Positions 1 through 15,100 of a stretch of DNA of 64,000 nucleotides are shown here, piece by piece. Both the position numbers and the translations under genes were made by a program. Under the pieces are notes generated by a model. It saw only the letters and a list, made by a program, of their open reading frames with translations, made no database searches and was not told where the DNA came from. Source of the DNA: Cardiocondyla obscurior (taxonomy: Eukaryota > Arthropoda > Insecta > Hymenoptera > Formicidae); the NCBI RefSeq assembly GCF_019399895.1, contig NC_091886.1, positions 1,240,001 through 1,304,000 of the forward strand, read 5' to 3'. Positions within the stretch are counted from its first letter, which is position 1, and every line of letters starts with the position of its first letter.

Positions 1-145
1 AACCATCCAGAGTCTGTGACAGCTGAGTAGGCGAACATTCCCCAATGTCGACGTGCCACCAATCGCCTGTTATCCCCAAAGACTCGATAGCCTCACCTGG
101 TAAAATCCACGCGTAATCGCCGCCGTGCATCCCGAGCTTCCAGGC
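1..145 (-). CDS. GABA-B-R3: GABA-B-R3 coding exon 5 (cut by window edge)
   Basis: Starts after acceptor CTTCGTTACAG with GCC TGG AAG and stays open to base 1. It encodes AWKLGMHGGDYAWILPGEA, then a GDWWHVDIGECSPTQLSQ stretch equivalent to the W-W and cysteine region of lobe 2 in GABA-B ectodomains. The exon continues left of the window. Confidence 0.9.
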
Positions 146-3100
146 CTGTAACGAAGAGAAAACGCGGCTTATGAAAGATTTGCATCGATTATGCCCTCCC
201 CCTTTCCCCGCAACTTTTCGTCGGACCTCTATTGCGTTCGTTATTTATCGCGATACGAAGGAACATGCCGGAAATCGTGCGTGAGATTAAACACGATCCT
301 GCGAAAGAACCCTGTCCCAGTTCGCCGCGTTTGCGTGGATAATAGGCACGAACGCACAATGCCGCGCGTTGCTGATGCTGCATTATCGCGATCGATCCCT
401 GACACGAACGCACGATTCGTCAAGGGTGGGCCCAGGACGACGCGACGGTTCACTTTGCTATCGATCGGTTTACTTCTCCGATTTGTGGAAGGACAGGAGC
501 TTACGGGATTACGCTCGCAATAGCGTCCAACTAAATCTTAAAATCTCGACTGACGAAGTCTTCACCCGGAAAAATCGATGGCGATTGTAAAGTTAGTCGG
601 GAGAAATTATTTATGAAGATCTCTAACAAGCCTAAATGTCTCGTCTAATGAAAAAGAAGGGAAAAAAAAAAAAAAAAAGAAGTTAGTTTGCGGATCCGTC
701 GGGACGTCTTTGTAAAATATATCTCGCCATGTGTCTTCTTCGTTTTCTTCTTGCCTTCATTTCTGGCTATCCCGCTTATCGTACCTTCGCCTTCTGTTCC
801 GGAACGTTGTTCCCGCTTTTAGCTTTGCCGGCTTTACCCGGTACACTTTGAGCATTGTAATACCTGCCTAAGGCATTTTATATCGCCTTTTCGTTGGTCA
901 AGTTAGCGGATGAACTAGGTCATCGTTATAAAATTGTACTTGGAGAACATCTAGTTACCGCGTCTCGATGCTTTTACGGTCCTTGGGCTGCAATCAATTT
1001 AGTTTCTTTCGACAAACGAGATTATAATTGTCTACAAACGCGAAACAAATGTAATCGTGATTTATGCAGTATTTGTGTTATTTGAAAAAACCTCAACCGA
1101 GTAAAGTTTTTCCTTTTAATTTTAAATTAAAGTACAGTTAGCTACAGTAAAAAAAAAAAAAAATTAATGCCGACAGTCAAGTATATTTTATATTAACATT
1201 TAAGAATTAAAAAGAAATAAGTATTTTGTTAAAAATAAATGATACACATACGTGAGAACGCGGTATGCCAAGGGTAAAGAGCGTATCAGTTTCTTAGCGA
1301 ATCTAAGAGAAAATGTCCGGAAAGTATCGAGCATTCTCGTAAATCAGGTTCCCGCGTTTCTTTACCAGCGCAATGGCTAGTGCACTAAAAGTGGTAATAA
1401 AAAGTTGTTACCCAGTGTACAAAAGGCCGCGCCAGCACAGTTAATGGCTGGAATTATTTGTGATCCGGCGCAGAGAGACCAGGGGTAGGAAGGGACGGCT
1501 GCGTGCTTCCGTTTTACTTAAAGTACGGTTTTTCGATAACGTTAATACACGTGATCTCCGCGAAAGTACGGAAGGAGATAGGGAACTTATGCGATCATTA
1601 AAAAATATTGAACGGCGGATTTTTCATCTCTTCGCGCTTTCGCGTTATTTTTTATTTTTATTTTTTATTTTTTTATATATTTTTTTTTACGGTTCGACGT
1701 GTCGATGCACGTGTTTTCCAGTAATTGAATGAACCACGTTCTTCATTTAACCGCATCAATTATTCACAATTATCGAGGCAGATAATGACACATGTATCGA
1801 CGTGCTCTTCCTCGAAATGATCGATATATCAACGTGTGTGTCAACGTCGTGGTTTAGATTTACATTATTATCCATTAATTTCTGAGGCAACTTGTCACTC
1901 AGTGCAGAATAATGGATTTGCGGTCCAATTCGATGTGCGCGTCGTATCGGCTTACCCCGTTCTCCAATTGATCGATAGATTAAAGATTTGTTCGTTTCGC
2001 TGGAAAATCATGCGTTCGTTATCCACGCGTCATCAGCGAATATCGTACGTAGGGCGAGTAAAAAGGGAAACGAGATTAACATCGTGCGTACGGAAAGTTT
2101 TTATTTCATTTCAAGACGAACCCTTGGAGAGAAAAGTTTAGCCGAGCGCCCAATAGTGCGGCACTCAGTGCCAATCGTGCCATATTGCTACGAAAGAGCT
2201 TTTTTTTATATCATATACACTTAACTGACCTTTATATTATCATAAAAGGGTGATCGTAAATGTTGCACACTTTATACGGATCTTATATTTCATGCAGCCG
2301 TTGCAGAACATAACAGAATCAATGATTATAGCTTGAAGCTTAGGTAGCAAGACATTTAATGCTTTACATCGTATGATACATTATTAGATTTACGAAACGA
2401 CTGCCGCATGACGATTTAGAAAATAAATATAATTTAACGGCCGTAAAAAAATTGAAATTGTTTTAAAGTTATTAATTATAAATATATAAATTTATATATA
2501 TTTTTTTATTATATTCTATTGCGTGTCGAAGCAGCGAAATAAAAAGAAGACCCTTATTCCCTTCAATCGTAACGTCGTGAACGTGATCCACGAATATTAA
2601 ACGTTCCGAGAATGTAACGGTCCATTGATGGAGGAGGAAAGCGTGATTTGGTACCGGTCGTTTCACACACGGCGACAATCGCCGTTATTGAATCGCCGGT
2701 ACGTTCGTCCAAGATATCGCTTCTCCGCGAAATTTCACCCTCGCGTACCTCGAGAATTTATTTTCACACGTCGTTTATGTAATTGGGGAACATTCAGAAT
2801 CGTGTCTATCTCCGGCTACGCAGGGAAACACGTGCGGCGCATTGATCGCGGATATGAATACCCTTAACGCGATATTAACGTTGGACGTCTCGTAATTTTG
2901 ACAGCAGACGCGGCACGGGAAAATATTTATACAACTCGAAATCGTTTCCATACGCGATGGTGAGAGAATTTTACGCGGGTGTGATAGTGACAGGCGAGGC
3001 GAAATAGGTACGTGCGAACGTTTAAGATGTCACGCGTTTCACGTAAGATATGTCATATACGTTACGCGCTGGCTCGAGTTAACTTGTAAGGCAAACCGAT

Positions 3101-6100
3101 ACGTACACTTCAATGCAAACGTACCGGACGCTGACGTGGGCACACACGCTGTGTAACACAATGGCCTGTCCTTCGGCTACGTGCAACATAATGTGCGGCG
3201 TCTGGCTAAATGAGAACGAAAGCCACCGTGACTTACAATGGCGAGATAATTATGCATTAGCCGAAATGTGGAATCGTCTGTCTCTCGCGATTATAAATGA
3301 GAACGGGAGGGTCTAATTTTTGGGTTTTTATTGGCAAACGTATCTATTTTCAAAATAGTATCAATTACTTTACGGATATAGTATACGATATATTTTATGC
3401 GATTGTATTAAAAGAAAGTCACGATAAAGAATTATTTTTAAAATAATTTCTTTGTGCTGTTAAATATTCGAATAACACAACAGTCCAATGCGAGATTAAT
3501 TAAAAATATGCGTATCAAAAATGAGCGTGCGTGGACCGTCGTTAAAATAGGAAGATTTTTCACATTTTTCGAGATATACGAGTTAATCTCGCAGGAACGC
3601 AGCTGTGGAAACATTGTGAGCGTACCTGTGAAATGAACCATAAAATTCTGAAACACTAAACAGCGCGATTTAAAGCATCACGCCCAAACGGGTCAGCAAA
3701 GCGAAGGAAATAGAAAAAGGGAAATAGAGAGATTTATTGCAACCTTGGTAATTTCGTGGTGGGAGTAGGACGCAAGTAGCACCATGTATATTTCGGAACG
3801 CAACGAACCGCCTGCAATTTCAACTCGATGTTTACAGTGATGTATATGTAGGAATAAGATAACTGGAAATTTAATACGAAAACGGTACACTACCTGGCCC
3901 CGCGAAGATATTTTACGGATGAAATTCGGTATTATTCTCTGCACTTTTAACGCCTCAGTTAATTTCGTGACTGGCAATTACGCGGATTTTAATGAAAATA
4001 GATTGAAATAACGCAACGTCCGAAATTGAATAAGATTCCAGCGAGAGGGTGTCTCGGCAGAACATATCTGATATAAAGTATTTAATTAAAATTTGTTTTT
4101 ATGCGAGTTTGTGTAGTTCATAATTCAACGAAAGGATTTTTCAGTAGTCGAGATCCGTTATATGTCAAACATTCGCCTCTGATCACACATATCTTTTTTC
4201 TTTTCGCAAAAACGAAACGTTTACGTTTCAGAATACTCGAGATAATTTTACTTTACGATTTTTTTTAGCATATGCATCAGTTTTTTAATTAATCTTTGTG
4301 TAGAAAACATGAACAAATTGTCTTTCTATTATACGTAAACTCGGCAAGATTTACAACTGCACCGAGTTGTGCATTGCATAAACAAGAAATTGCAATTAAA
4401 AAGAGCCCGCAAGAGAGCGAAGCGGTTATTATGTATGTACAATAGCAAGAACACAAAGAATCGCGCTCGTTTATGAAACTTCCACCATTTTCTTAATGCT
4501 TGCTAAGTAGTGACAGCAACTTTACAAAATTCGCCCTACTAAAGTTAAAGCAATCTCTTGACGTTCCATATTTTGTGTTTACACGGCATTTACACTGGCG
4601 ATTTAATAAGAAATTTAACAGACATTAAAAATAATTACTTAATTAAATGTTTTTTTTCGCGCAAAATGTAATATTTACTAATTGTTACCAATACATTTTT
4701 TTTTCTAATAATAAAACTAAGACCTAAAATAAAAAAGTTTTTATTCGATAATATCAATCCATTCTCTTATGTATGTACACGCTAGTTTCTAATCTGCGTG
4801 CTCATCACTATGCGAGCCGGATGTGTACTTGAAAATTCACGCGACAAACAAGACTCTGAAAGCTTCTGCGATCGGATCGCCCTCGAATTACAAAGAGAGA
4901 ATGTAAACTTTGCGCTTCACTTTGGCATTACTTACGAGGTATTATTGATAATATCTGATTAATACATTTGATATCCTTCTTCAGTTTTGCACATATAATA
5001 TTGTAATTTATACATATAATACGTAGCGTTACAAAAAAAAAGAATAAGAAAAAATATAGTAGTGAAATTTAAATCGCCAGGTTGCTAAATAGGTTGCTAA
5101 ATACACGGGGTGAATTTCGAGCAGCTGTCTTCTGTCGCGGAATATAGATTACTGACTACAGCTCTAATTAATTAAATGGTACATAGGTAACAACTGCTTA
5201 GATCAATCGTGCGTACTGAAGGCTTTACCGCAGAGATGACTGATCCTCACAGTCATTTGGGCTTAGCAAACCCACGGACTCGAGCTGATTACACTGTGGA
5301 CACTTATATACACATACGCGTTACATATATCCCGTCGTACACGTTCTATCTCTGCCATATCGTACGGTTCAATATTTTGAATAATGCACAAATTTGAAAG
5401 TTTTAAATAATATCTCAATATAAATATTATAGGAATCAAGAAACCATTCACTCTCGATAGTTGTAGATAGAGTTTTATTGAAAATTTCATGACACTGTAA
5501 AAACAGAGCATAGGAAGCGTCCCAAGTTTTTTATTTTATTTTTTTTTTACCCAAATTTTATAAGCTATGGAAGTAAATATTAACTATGTGCTCCCACGTT
5601 CGAACGCCCGTAAAATCTAGAAATACCGCAAGGGACGCTTTTCTCTTGTGAAGTTCAAAAGGTATTGTTGATGTAGTGCGTGTCGATGAGTATAGGGAAT
5701 CCTTATCGTCGAGTAGATATCATAAAATTCGAGTTATGTATAATGGATGCATTATTTTTCTATAAAACAAAATATATCTCGCGCCGCTTTCGCGCTTGAC
5801 ACGAGAGCAGCATTTTTGATTTTCGCGTTCAATGTTGAATGATCGAATATGCCTCGAGTATATATACGTGCGTGGTTTTCTCTTACAATTTTTGCAGATT
5901 GCATAACCGAAACGTCAATGCCATTATCAGATTTTAAGGGAATTTTATATAAACAGCAGTGGAAATTGTGAGAAAGAGCGTTTTATTTTATCTTCAGCAA
6001 ATTGTAAAAGAGATAAAGTAAATAACTTTGCCGCGAGAGATAATTAATGGACGTAATTGGTAATGACGTTCGGAAGTATGAGCGCTGCAAAAGTTAAACT

Positions 6101-9100
6101 TTTAAACGGATTTTACAGTCGCTAAGCGCGCAACAAAACGCGTGAAATTCTTGGGAGCGAAACGAGAACCGGAGTTTACCTATTTACATTTTATCACGTT
6201 TCTTCCACTTTGGTAAAAACTGCTTCGTTCTAAATTCAACTCGGTGGTAGAACAACCGCAGAAACGTTTTTTCCCCCCCGTAAAACGGGGAAGGGCTTCC
6301 AGACGAACCGGTAGAAACTTTCGAAATGAATGAGTAGTCGAAATGGCAGCTTAACTTTGTCGAAATTTAACGGGGTTGTAATAAAAGTTATTAAAAGCGT
6401 TATTAATTAGTCCGTAAGGATGTGGTTTGTTCTTTACGATAACTATAGGTGCTCGTCAAGAATAGCTTCGCGTTTTATTTCCTCTGTTTGATCAAAGATT
6501 GCTTGTGGTAATTATGAAAATATCTACAAACAGAATATCATTTTTTCGGTAAAATTAAAATTGTTTTTTTTTTTTTTTTTGCAACTCACCTCGCAAAAGA
6601 CACGATGCGCCAATCGTGGTGAAAAACTTCCAATAATGATCCGCGTGTCCAATTCCTGCAATAACGATACATATATCTCTTATCAAAAAAGGTTTCAGTT
6701 TTCATTTGATGAAGCAACGCTAATACATGTAAACGCGATAAACGATACTAATGAAGCAAAAAAGATAGTGATGATTGCGCGATGAAAAATTTTATTGCAT
6801 CGCAACTTTGCGTTAATACAGATTGAATTTTCATTCCGCGCTTTTTGCAATATTTATGCCGACCAATATTTTCCCATTTATCTTTAAGGCACGATTAAAT
6901 CGCCATTTAGTCCGAAATTGAACTAATTCGCGCACATCTCACGCTGCACGTGCAAATTTAATCCCGATGCGTTCATATCACGTTTCCAATCGATCCTTGA
7001 GCGTTTATTTCGCTAAAACGGACTTTGCATTTCAAAGCAGGCAAATTACGTCCGAAAGATGAAAGACTGGCACCACCGAGTGTGCCGGCTAATCGATCAC
7101 CTATCGATCTAATTGCGCGAAATGATCGTTGCGAGATCCCATTGTCACAAATTAAAAAAAAAAAAAAAAAAAAGAGAGAGAGAAAAAGAAAAAAGCAAAA
7201 CCGGGTGGATTGACGTTTAAACGAGACATTTTACCTTCAAAGTCCGCAACTGCTCCTTGTAATCATTCTCGGCGAACGTGATAGTCGCGGTGCACGTGAT
7301 ATTCGCTTGCTCTAGTTCCGTGACCAGATCGTTCACTGCCTGAAACAGAGACGCGTCACACGTGTGACGTGCTGAAGCACACACCGGGGAGCCGACGGCG
7401 ATACAGGGTGAAAGGTAGTATGCGCCGTTCGTTTGCCCTCCCTTGCTCTATTTGCGCAAAACAAGAATGTCGCTTGTCACCTTTATAAATACGCATCGTA
7501 CGTTACGACAATACGACAAAAGTTACGTCCCGTTATCAAAAGGGGGATTGCCGTCGTTTCGCTCGTTTCATCTCGTTCGTTTCTTCTCGGCAGGCGCGTA
7601 GGCCACGTCACGCAATTAGATTGGCAACAAAATTCTCTTATCTATCACGACGCATACTACGCGACGCAAAACGATTTGTTCATGACGTTTCGCTCGCACG
7701 CGTGAACGTTTTACGCGCGAGCGTTTATTTCCAAAGTAGTTTAAGTCCAGTTTGGAAACAATATGAATTTTAACGAGACGAGGATGTAAACTGACGCATC
7801 GATCTCCGCGGAGTTTCCGTAACTGCTTTTACATCAATTACGAGACCGATGACGTACGCAATTGAGAGAAAATTCGGTTTTTGAAAATGCAAACAAATGT
7901 ATATTGCGGATAAAAATGTATTCCATTTCGTACGGCAATTAAAAAATATGCCGCCGTGTAAATTGCAAGGTACGCGGTACTGCGACATCTTTGGATCCGT
8001 TCGTTGTGTTCCCGGACTCCCCATTAAAGCCGGATATGACGTATAGTGGCTTCCGTTACAGCGCAGCGACGGAAATTGACCGAGAATTAACCAAAACATA
8101 ATACCGAGCGCGCGGTACTTCGGTTAACTGCGAGTACAAATCGAAAGTTAATTAAAGCCGACAAAACGGAACTTTATTGTATAGATCGCGCGTCACGCTG
8201 GGCGCAAACGAACTTCCGCGGTGCGGTTCGCAATTAAACACGCGGTTACGTAAAGCGAGACGGAGATAAATATTTCGCGAGAAACGTCCTCGCGCATCAC
8301 ATTATAGAGCGCATTCCCGTCGCATTTCGGATTCCACTTCATCTGATCTCGATATTTATATGGTAGAAGCAGCGATAAGAGGTATTGGATTTGTAAGTGG
8401 ATATTTTTTTTATATAAATTTCAATCGCGATTAACGTCAGCTGCAAGCTGAGCGCCGTTCTTTATGAAGGAGCCGACTTTCCATCCGTTATCAAACATAA
8501 TTTTTCAAACAGTTTCTGTCTACAAATTTCGATATTTTACACACGCGTCCATTTATTCGGGGATATAAAATCGGACATATTGCGCTGCGTATTAAATTTT
8601 ATGTGTAAATTTCACATTGATAATTTTTATTGCGCGAGGTTACGCAATTTGTATGAAGAATTAGATCGAACGGAACGTGGTGGATTTGAGAGAAATTTTT
8701 TAAGCACGATCTCGGGGATAAAATTTATTAGGTAGCATCGATCTCACGATCGTGTTATTTCCGATGCGGACTATCAACGTGACGGGAGGCCGCTTAGATA
8801 AATTCAGAGAACCGATTTGCACGATATTCGTGGTCCTTACGACCTACTTACCAAGGAATACATGTCGCCTGTTTGCGAAAGCGCGGTGACGGTGTCCCAT
8901 CCGAAGTGTTTGATCAATGCTATCCTGGCTAGATTGTGACTCGAATCCGGCGCGACAGTTCGCAGGAACAAGGGAAACTCATTGGAATCGGAGAGTGCAG
9001 GTGCCGTCGAGCCAAACGACACCTGGATCACGTTCCAATAGGGAACGATTTTGGCTAGAGTCTCGGTGACTTCGGAACAAGCAGTGCCCAGTAGAAATGG

Positions 9101-12100
9101 CATCAGATGCTTTTTCCTCGTCGAATATAAGGCGTGAAAGAATCTGTCCACGGCCACTCCCGAATCGCACTAAAAAGCAAAAGAATAAAATTTTTATAGA
9201 AATGTTTTAAAATTAAAAAATAGAATTTTGATGCTGCAATAGATATGTTTTTTTAATTTTCTGTATAGTTGTAAAAATTAGATTTGCCCTGAAACATGTT
9301 TGCGCAAATAGTTTGCGGACTTTAAGTGAAACAGCCGGTAGAGTTAGTGCCGATTCAATATTGACTACGAAAATTGTCATTTGAGCAAAGCGATCGATAA
9401 GAAACGGTATAATTGCAGTCGCGGAGAAAAAAGAAAAAAGAAAAAAAAAAGCATTATTCGTACTTTGAACTGCGAATGGCGTTGGACCACTATGATAAGT
9501 GAGAGAAAGACCAGCACGTTCTAACGAGCAATTATTCAACGCAAGTTGAGACCGGAGTAAACTCGAAAGCGCGGAAAAAAATGTCGAGGGTCTTGGCGGA
9601 GATGCAGGGTAGCGGAGTTACGGGGAGGTAGGGACTTTCCGATCCAACTTTTACAACACGAGTGCTATCTACTCCACATCTTGTTACGATTTCATTGGAT
9701 TTCGATGAGAGCATGCACTTGAAAGTCGAAACTCGACCAATCATTTTTGAGAGAAAATTGACGTCTTCGTCTTTACCCGTTTGACATAATTCTAAAAAAA
9801 AAAAAAAATTATGTCAAGAACTAATTTGAACGTCTTATATCGCTTCGTATAATTAAAATCTGAAAACGTTGTATTTAGTTTATTAATGACGATTTAGAAA
9901 ATTAAAATCTTTAAAGAAGAGAAAAAAAAATAGATATGTGTGCCTCACAGGGAAAATTTATTATCCTGAATACATGCTGAGCATAGGTTCGTTATCTTCG
10001 CAGTGCATTTCCAAAGCCGTGTCTGACAATATTCTGGACTCAACTACTAGCTTAACGAACGTGGTGTGCCATGCATATCCATGACTTTCGTAACATATCT
10101 GTTTACAGGAACAAACAACTCGTGTAAATTCTCATTCGAGGTTGTATGTCAGCATCAGATGCGCCCTCAATCCGCTTATTTCTACGAAAAGTAAATCAAA
10201 TGGTAAAAATTAGCACTTGTAACACAATTACGAGACTCGAAACCTGTTGCGTATAAAGTAAGGCCGGTATTATTCAATATTCAAGAGCGAATAAATCCAA
10301 GTAAATAGATATTTCCCGTGAGAATTTTTGTAAAAACGTTGGCACATTTTCAATGATTTTACTTTTTAAAAATATTACAACAATCTTAATAATTTATAAA
10401 ACAAATAATATAAAAATAATAAATATGCAAGCTTTTTATTTCATCAGAAATTACATTTTAATATTTACGTTGGTTTCGCGTTATAAAAATCAGAACGAAG
10501 GTAAAATAAAATAATTTTAATTAATACAATGCCATTTAATTAAACGCAGTATTAGTTTCCTAACGATCAATGCTACATGACTACACGCCCTTACATCGAT
10601 CATAATTCTCTCTCATCTCCGATAATTAAGATGTCAACCGTGTTTCACGCTAAAGTTGACACTGGTTTTCGCATCAATTGTCAAATTAGTGGAGTTAGTT
10701 CGTAATGAATATCGTTAATTGCTCCACTATGATAAACGAGTCATAACTCGGCCACAATGTTCTCTCGCTTATAAATAATTTACATAGCGATGTAATTTTA
10801 CTCTCTTTTGACTTATTAATAGATGAAAAGCGACAACCGCGAAATAACTTGACGTGTTAATAAGTCAACGCGTTGATTGCGACGCGTGGACTTTTATTAA
10901 ATAAAAATAACTCTGCTTTTGTAGAATAGTCGCGAACGTTTGTCGTGATAAATCATCGCTTGAATTTAAAATTCAGGAGCGAAAATCCGAGATGTCCGCC
11001 GCTACAGATATTATATACTGCAACAGGCAAAACAGATTGTGGGTTAAATCCCACATTACATTTTTCACGTCATGACAGGTTTGCGATTCAACATCGCGGA
11101 ACGTGTAACGCCGCTGAGAGAAAGAGAGGGTGAGAAAAAGAAACATAGTCGACGCGCGAATCTGACAGCTAGGATGGCGCGAAGGCTTCATGATAAATTA
11201 CTATTATCTCGAGAGATAGAGAGAGGATCAGCGGCGAGAAAAAGCGGTATATCGACACGGTGACGAATGGAAATGGATTCTTGAAGCGTTCGCGCGAATT
11301 CTAGCGTAAAATACGCGGACGGCGCGCGCGACTTACGTATCTTAGACCGCTAGGGACTAAGTTAAAAAGATCTCGCGGATAGTACGAGACCTGGTTGAAC
11401 AATTTCCAATTCACCTTTCTTGCACTACACCGGGTTGACACGTGGTCCGCAAGTATTTTCCGCGGGGCAAGTCATCGCGGAAATCGACGTTCACGGAATA
11501 TACGACCTGAATTCTTACAATACGTTACGTCGGGCTGTTTGTTGCAACAATAGAAAATGCATTTTAAAACGTATACCTTTGTGTGGAGAATTTTTTTTTT
11601 TTTTACGAAATAATGTACCTGAGATTTAAAATATGTAATCATCCGGTGAGTGTTTGCAGGACAAAGTACATAAAATTTTTTAATCTTTATTATTTAACTC
11701 GTGTAATTTAGGCTGCAGAAGACAAAAAAAATTCTTATAAAGGAATTAAAAAAAAAAAAAATATAATGGAAAAGGAAAGAGAGAAAAAGAGATTTGTATT
11801 GGCACGATTAATTACTGTGATACTCTCTTTCCAAACTTTCTCCGAGTTCGGTCCGTGCGCCTCGTATTCCGAAACAATAAATGTCGCTTGTCGTTGTTTA
11901 ATGACCTGCTCCCTTTTCTTGTTTTAACAAACAGCTCCCGCGGGACGTTGTGTTTTCACTGTTCTATTTTCCACGTGTGCTTTTAAAATAAACTATGAAT
12001 GATCATTGCGCCAGGTTTTACCGCTGTTAAAATGTCGGTGTCGATTTAGCGCGCGTATATTTTATGGTGTTGTTAACTAGCCTCGTATATTTTTTTTTTC

Positions 12101-15100
12101 TATTCTTCTTATCATTTTCATTGTTTCTGGATGCAAAAATATTCAGCTCTTTTTATTTCTACAAAGGCGAACTAAATTTCAATATTTTTCATATTCGTTT
12201 ACGAGAATTATCTGCGCGGAGCAACAAAAACCTGTTTGCGCGAAACTTTATATTCTTCAGTTAATTCAATTTTTATTAACCGACACAATTTTCTCTATTT
12301 TGTTAGAATCGAGTTACTCTTAACGTGGAACAAAAGTAAAGAAAAAAAAAATGAAATAAAAAAAAGAAAGAAAGAAAGTAAATGCATGTGTCTCTCAAAA
12401 TGTAAAAAAAAAAAAAAACTGCAAACCGTCTTTACATACTGCTTCACTTTGTGACAGGCTTTGTAAGAACAATGTTTTAGAAAAAGCCCTCGTAATCGTT
12501 GAGCTGTATCTTTTCGTAAAATTCCGCGTTACAACGATGCGTGTTTGCGGTAGACGTTTCTAAATCCAAGGTAGCGTAACGTTTCCACCGTAAAATGGAA
12601 ATTATATTAAGATATTAGAGCATCGAGCATTTCGTGTCAGTCGCCATCTAATATATCGACGTCAGTCGAAGTGACCGCGATTTGCGTAGAACAGCGCAAT
12701 CCGTGAAAGAGGAAAAGTATTTTTACCGCGTACTGAACGTCTTCAGTATGTCGTTTTCTTATCTGTGCCGCTAAACGTCTCGGAAGAATACTTTTATATC
12801 CTCCGCTCAGTCTATCTGCGCCGAATAAGCTTTTTAGGAGCGACAGACAATAAACGTCTGCCTAGTCCGCCGAGATCGTCAATGTATCGACATTTCGAAA
12901 ATACGATCCGCTTGGTCGCGTCGATAGTTCCCCGCGATATCAGCGCGCGTTTACACGCGCGCGTACCTACGTGTGAGTTTTGCCGCAGCTGATAGTGTAA
13001 GGGTGCGCCTAAGTTCACTATCGACCAAAGGCTTTGAGAGTCGAACTACCTCATGAATGGGGTGTAACCGAGACAATGGTCGAACGAGACGTTTTGCGCC
13101 GCGTATTCTTGCCGAGAGGCCGGATGTGTAAGACAATGATACACAGAAGTAGCGGGAGAAGACAGGGAAGAATAAGGTCGGGAACGACCGAGGGTGAGTG
13201 GGCCGTGAATTTCCGGAGATCGATGCGCTGACCTAGCAGGTGCGCCTAGCAGGGATTGCTGTTGATATCTTTCTCTTCAAATTCTCCTTATCCGCGCCAC
13301 GTAGATCGCTGACGCTGTAACGTACGGGACGACGCTCATCCGTCACGGTTGGCCGGTGCCGATCGGGCGGAATTTATTCCGCGATTAGACATCGCGGAAG
13401 AAACAATCGGTATAACGCAATTAGTCGCTGGCCGGCCGCCAAATCGGTTGAAAGTGCCGAAACACGACTCGCACATGTTCCACCTCCCACGAGATCGCAT
13501 ATAGCGTCAAGATTAGTAATTTGCATGAATTATAATGAAACGTTTTTATTTCGAGCGACGGCGAACGGTATGTGAAAGCAGAAACGCGAGGTTAATTATT
13601 AAATTATAAGAGGGTAAATATATAGGTAACGGATTGCGCGTTTTTTTTTCTTTTTTTTCTCCGCGGTACAGTAATTAATTTGCATTGGAGTATGAAATCG
13701 AAGGCACGTCAATGCTTGTAATTTTTCTGGCATCGACAATTGAAAAAGTGGCAGGAAATAGAAAGATCGGGAACGCAGCGAGAAACGATTACGAAACGGT
13801 TATTTTACTTCCTGGCTTTTTACATCCTTATTAGTAACATCGATAATGAACGAAGCGGAGTGAAACGACGGTTTAACCGTTCTATTCAGAGCCCGTCCAT
13901 TTGCACCTCTATTCTCTCGGTTTTCTCTAAATGAGATTTTTATGAAACAATTTCTTCGGGCAAAATTGTTTCGCGATCATATCCCAAACATCAATAAGAC
14001 AGAAAAGTTGAGCGGAAAAGAACGGTAACAATGTGATTTTAAACCTATCAATCAGGGTGTACCACCCTTCATGATACTATGGGAAAGCGCCTGTGGGGAG
14101 ATTCGTGTAAAGGGTAAATATACAATTTTCCCTTTATCATAGTATAACTCTCGCTATTTAATTTTTCAATTTTTTTTTTTTTCTTTTTTATTCCATCGAC
14201 GAAACCAATCATTTATAATATCTCATTTTACGCGATCTTATCAGCATTTACAGATAAAATGTATAAAACGAGCGTCTAAAAAGAAAGTAGAAAAGTCTAA
14301 AATGATATGATCGACACAGACACAGTTGTTGCTCCGCATCCGCAAATATCTCGATACAAAAGGACATCGGTTCTATTTTTGCCCGGCGATTCTCATCGCA
14401 TGGCTGCATTTCGTGCCATTGTCTCGTTCTCGTTTTGTTCCAATATGCGCCTTTTCATCGTCCATTATCGCGCACAGATAGTGTACCGTCTGTCAGAAGA
14501 AACTAGAGAGAGACTATCTTATCGATGGCGATGCCAATTGCCGCAACAGATGCCTTTTTATCCCGGACTTTTGCTACGAATTGCGAACTGTTGGGCCGTT
14601 GTTACATGTACGTACAAACGTGTGCTGGAATGCCTTCAAATATGAAGGCGTGTTTTGTTCACCGGAAGTATCGCGCGAATATCCGCGCAATCTTCGTTAT
14701 TTGTTTCGATCGTTTCATACACCGAGCGGAAAGAGCTTCTCTTCTTTGTCAGGAGCACACTTTGTTCGTTGCTGCAACTCTATTTTTATTGAGTTTTTTT
14801 TTTATTAATTATTAACGAAAAAGCAATCACGTTGGCAACAAAAACAAAAATTTTCTATAAATCTCGCGATCGTGACGTTCTTCAGAAAAATACCAAAGAA
14901 AGTTTGGCAAAACATACATTTATATGTACCCTTTTCGCTCCATTTCTGTGATAACGTTCCATAGATTAGAAAAATTAGTCACTCGTATAAATCATGCGAA
15001 CATAGAGAAAATTGATTAGGCACTTAGAAAAATTTATAAAATCGATTTATATAATTTTATATACTACGTTACACGTTTAGATATATCTGTTGGATGAATG

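Noticed and set aside
14073..14146. Imperfect inverted repeat GATACTATGGGAAAG / CTTTATCATAGTATA as MITE ends
   Set aside because: Arms are imperfect and short, and no target-site duplication was seen.
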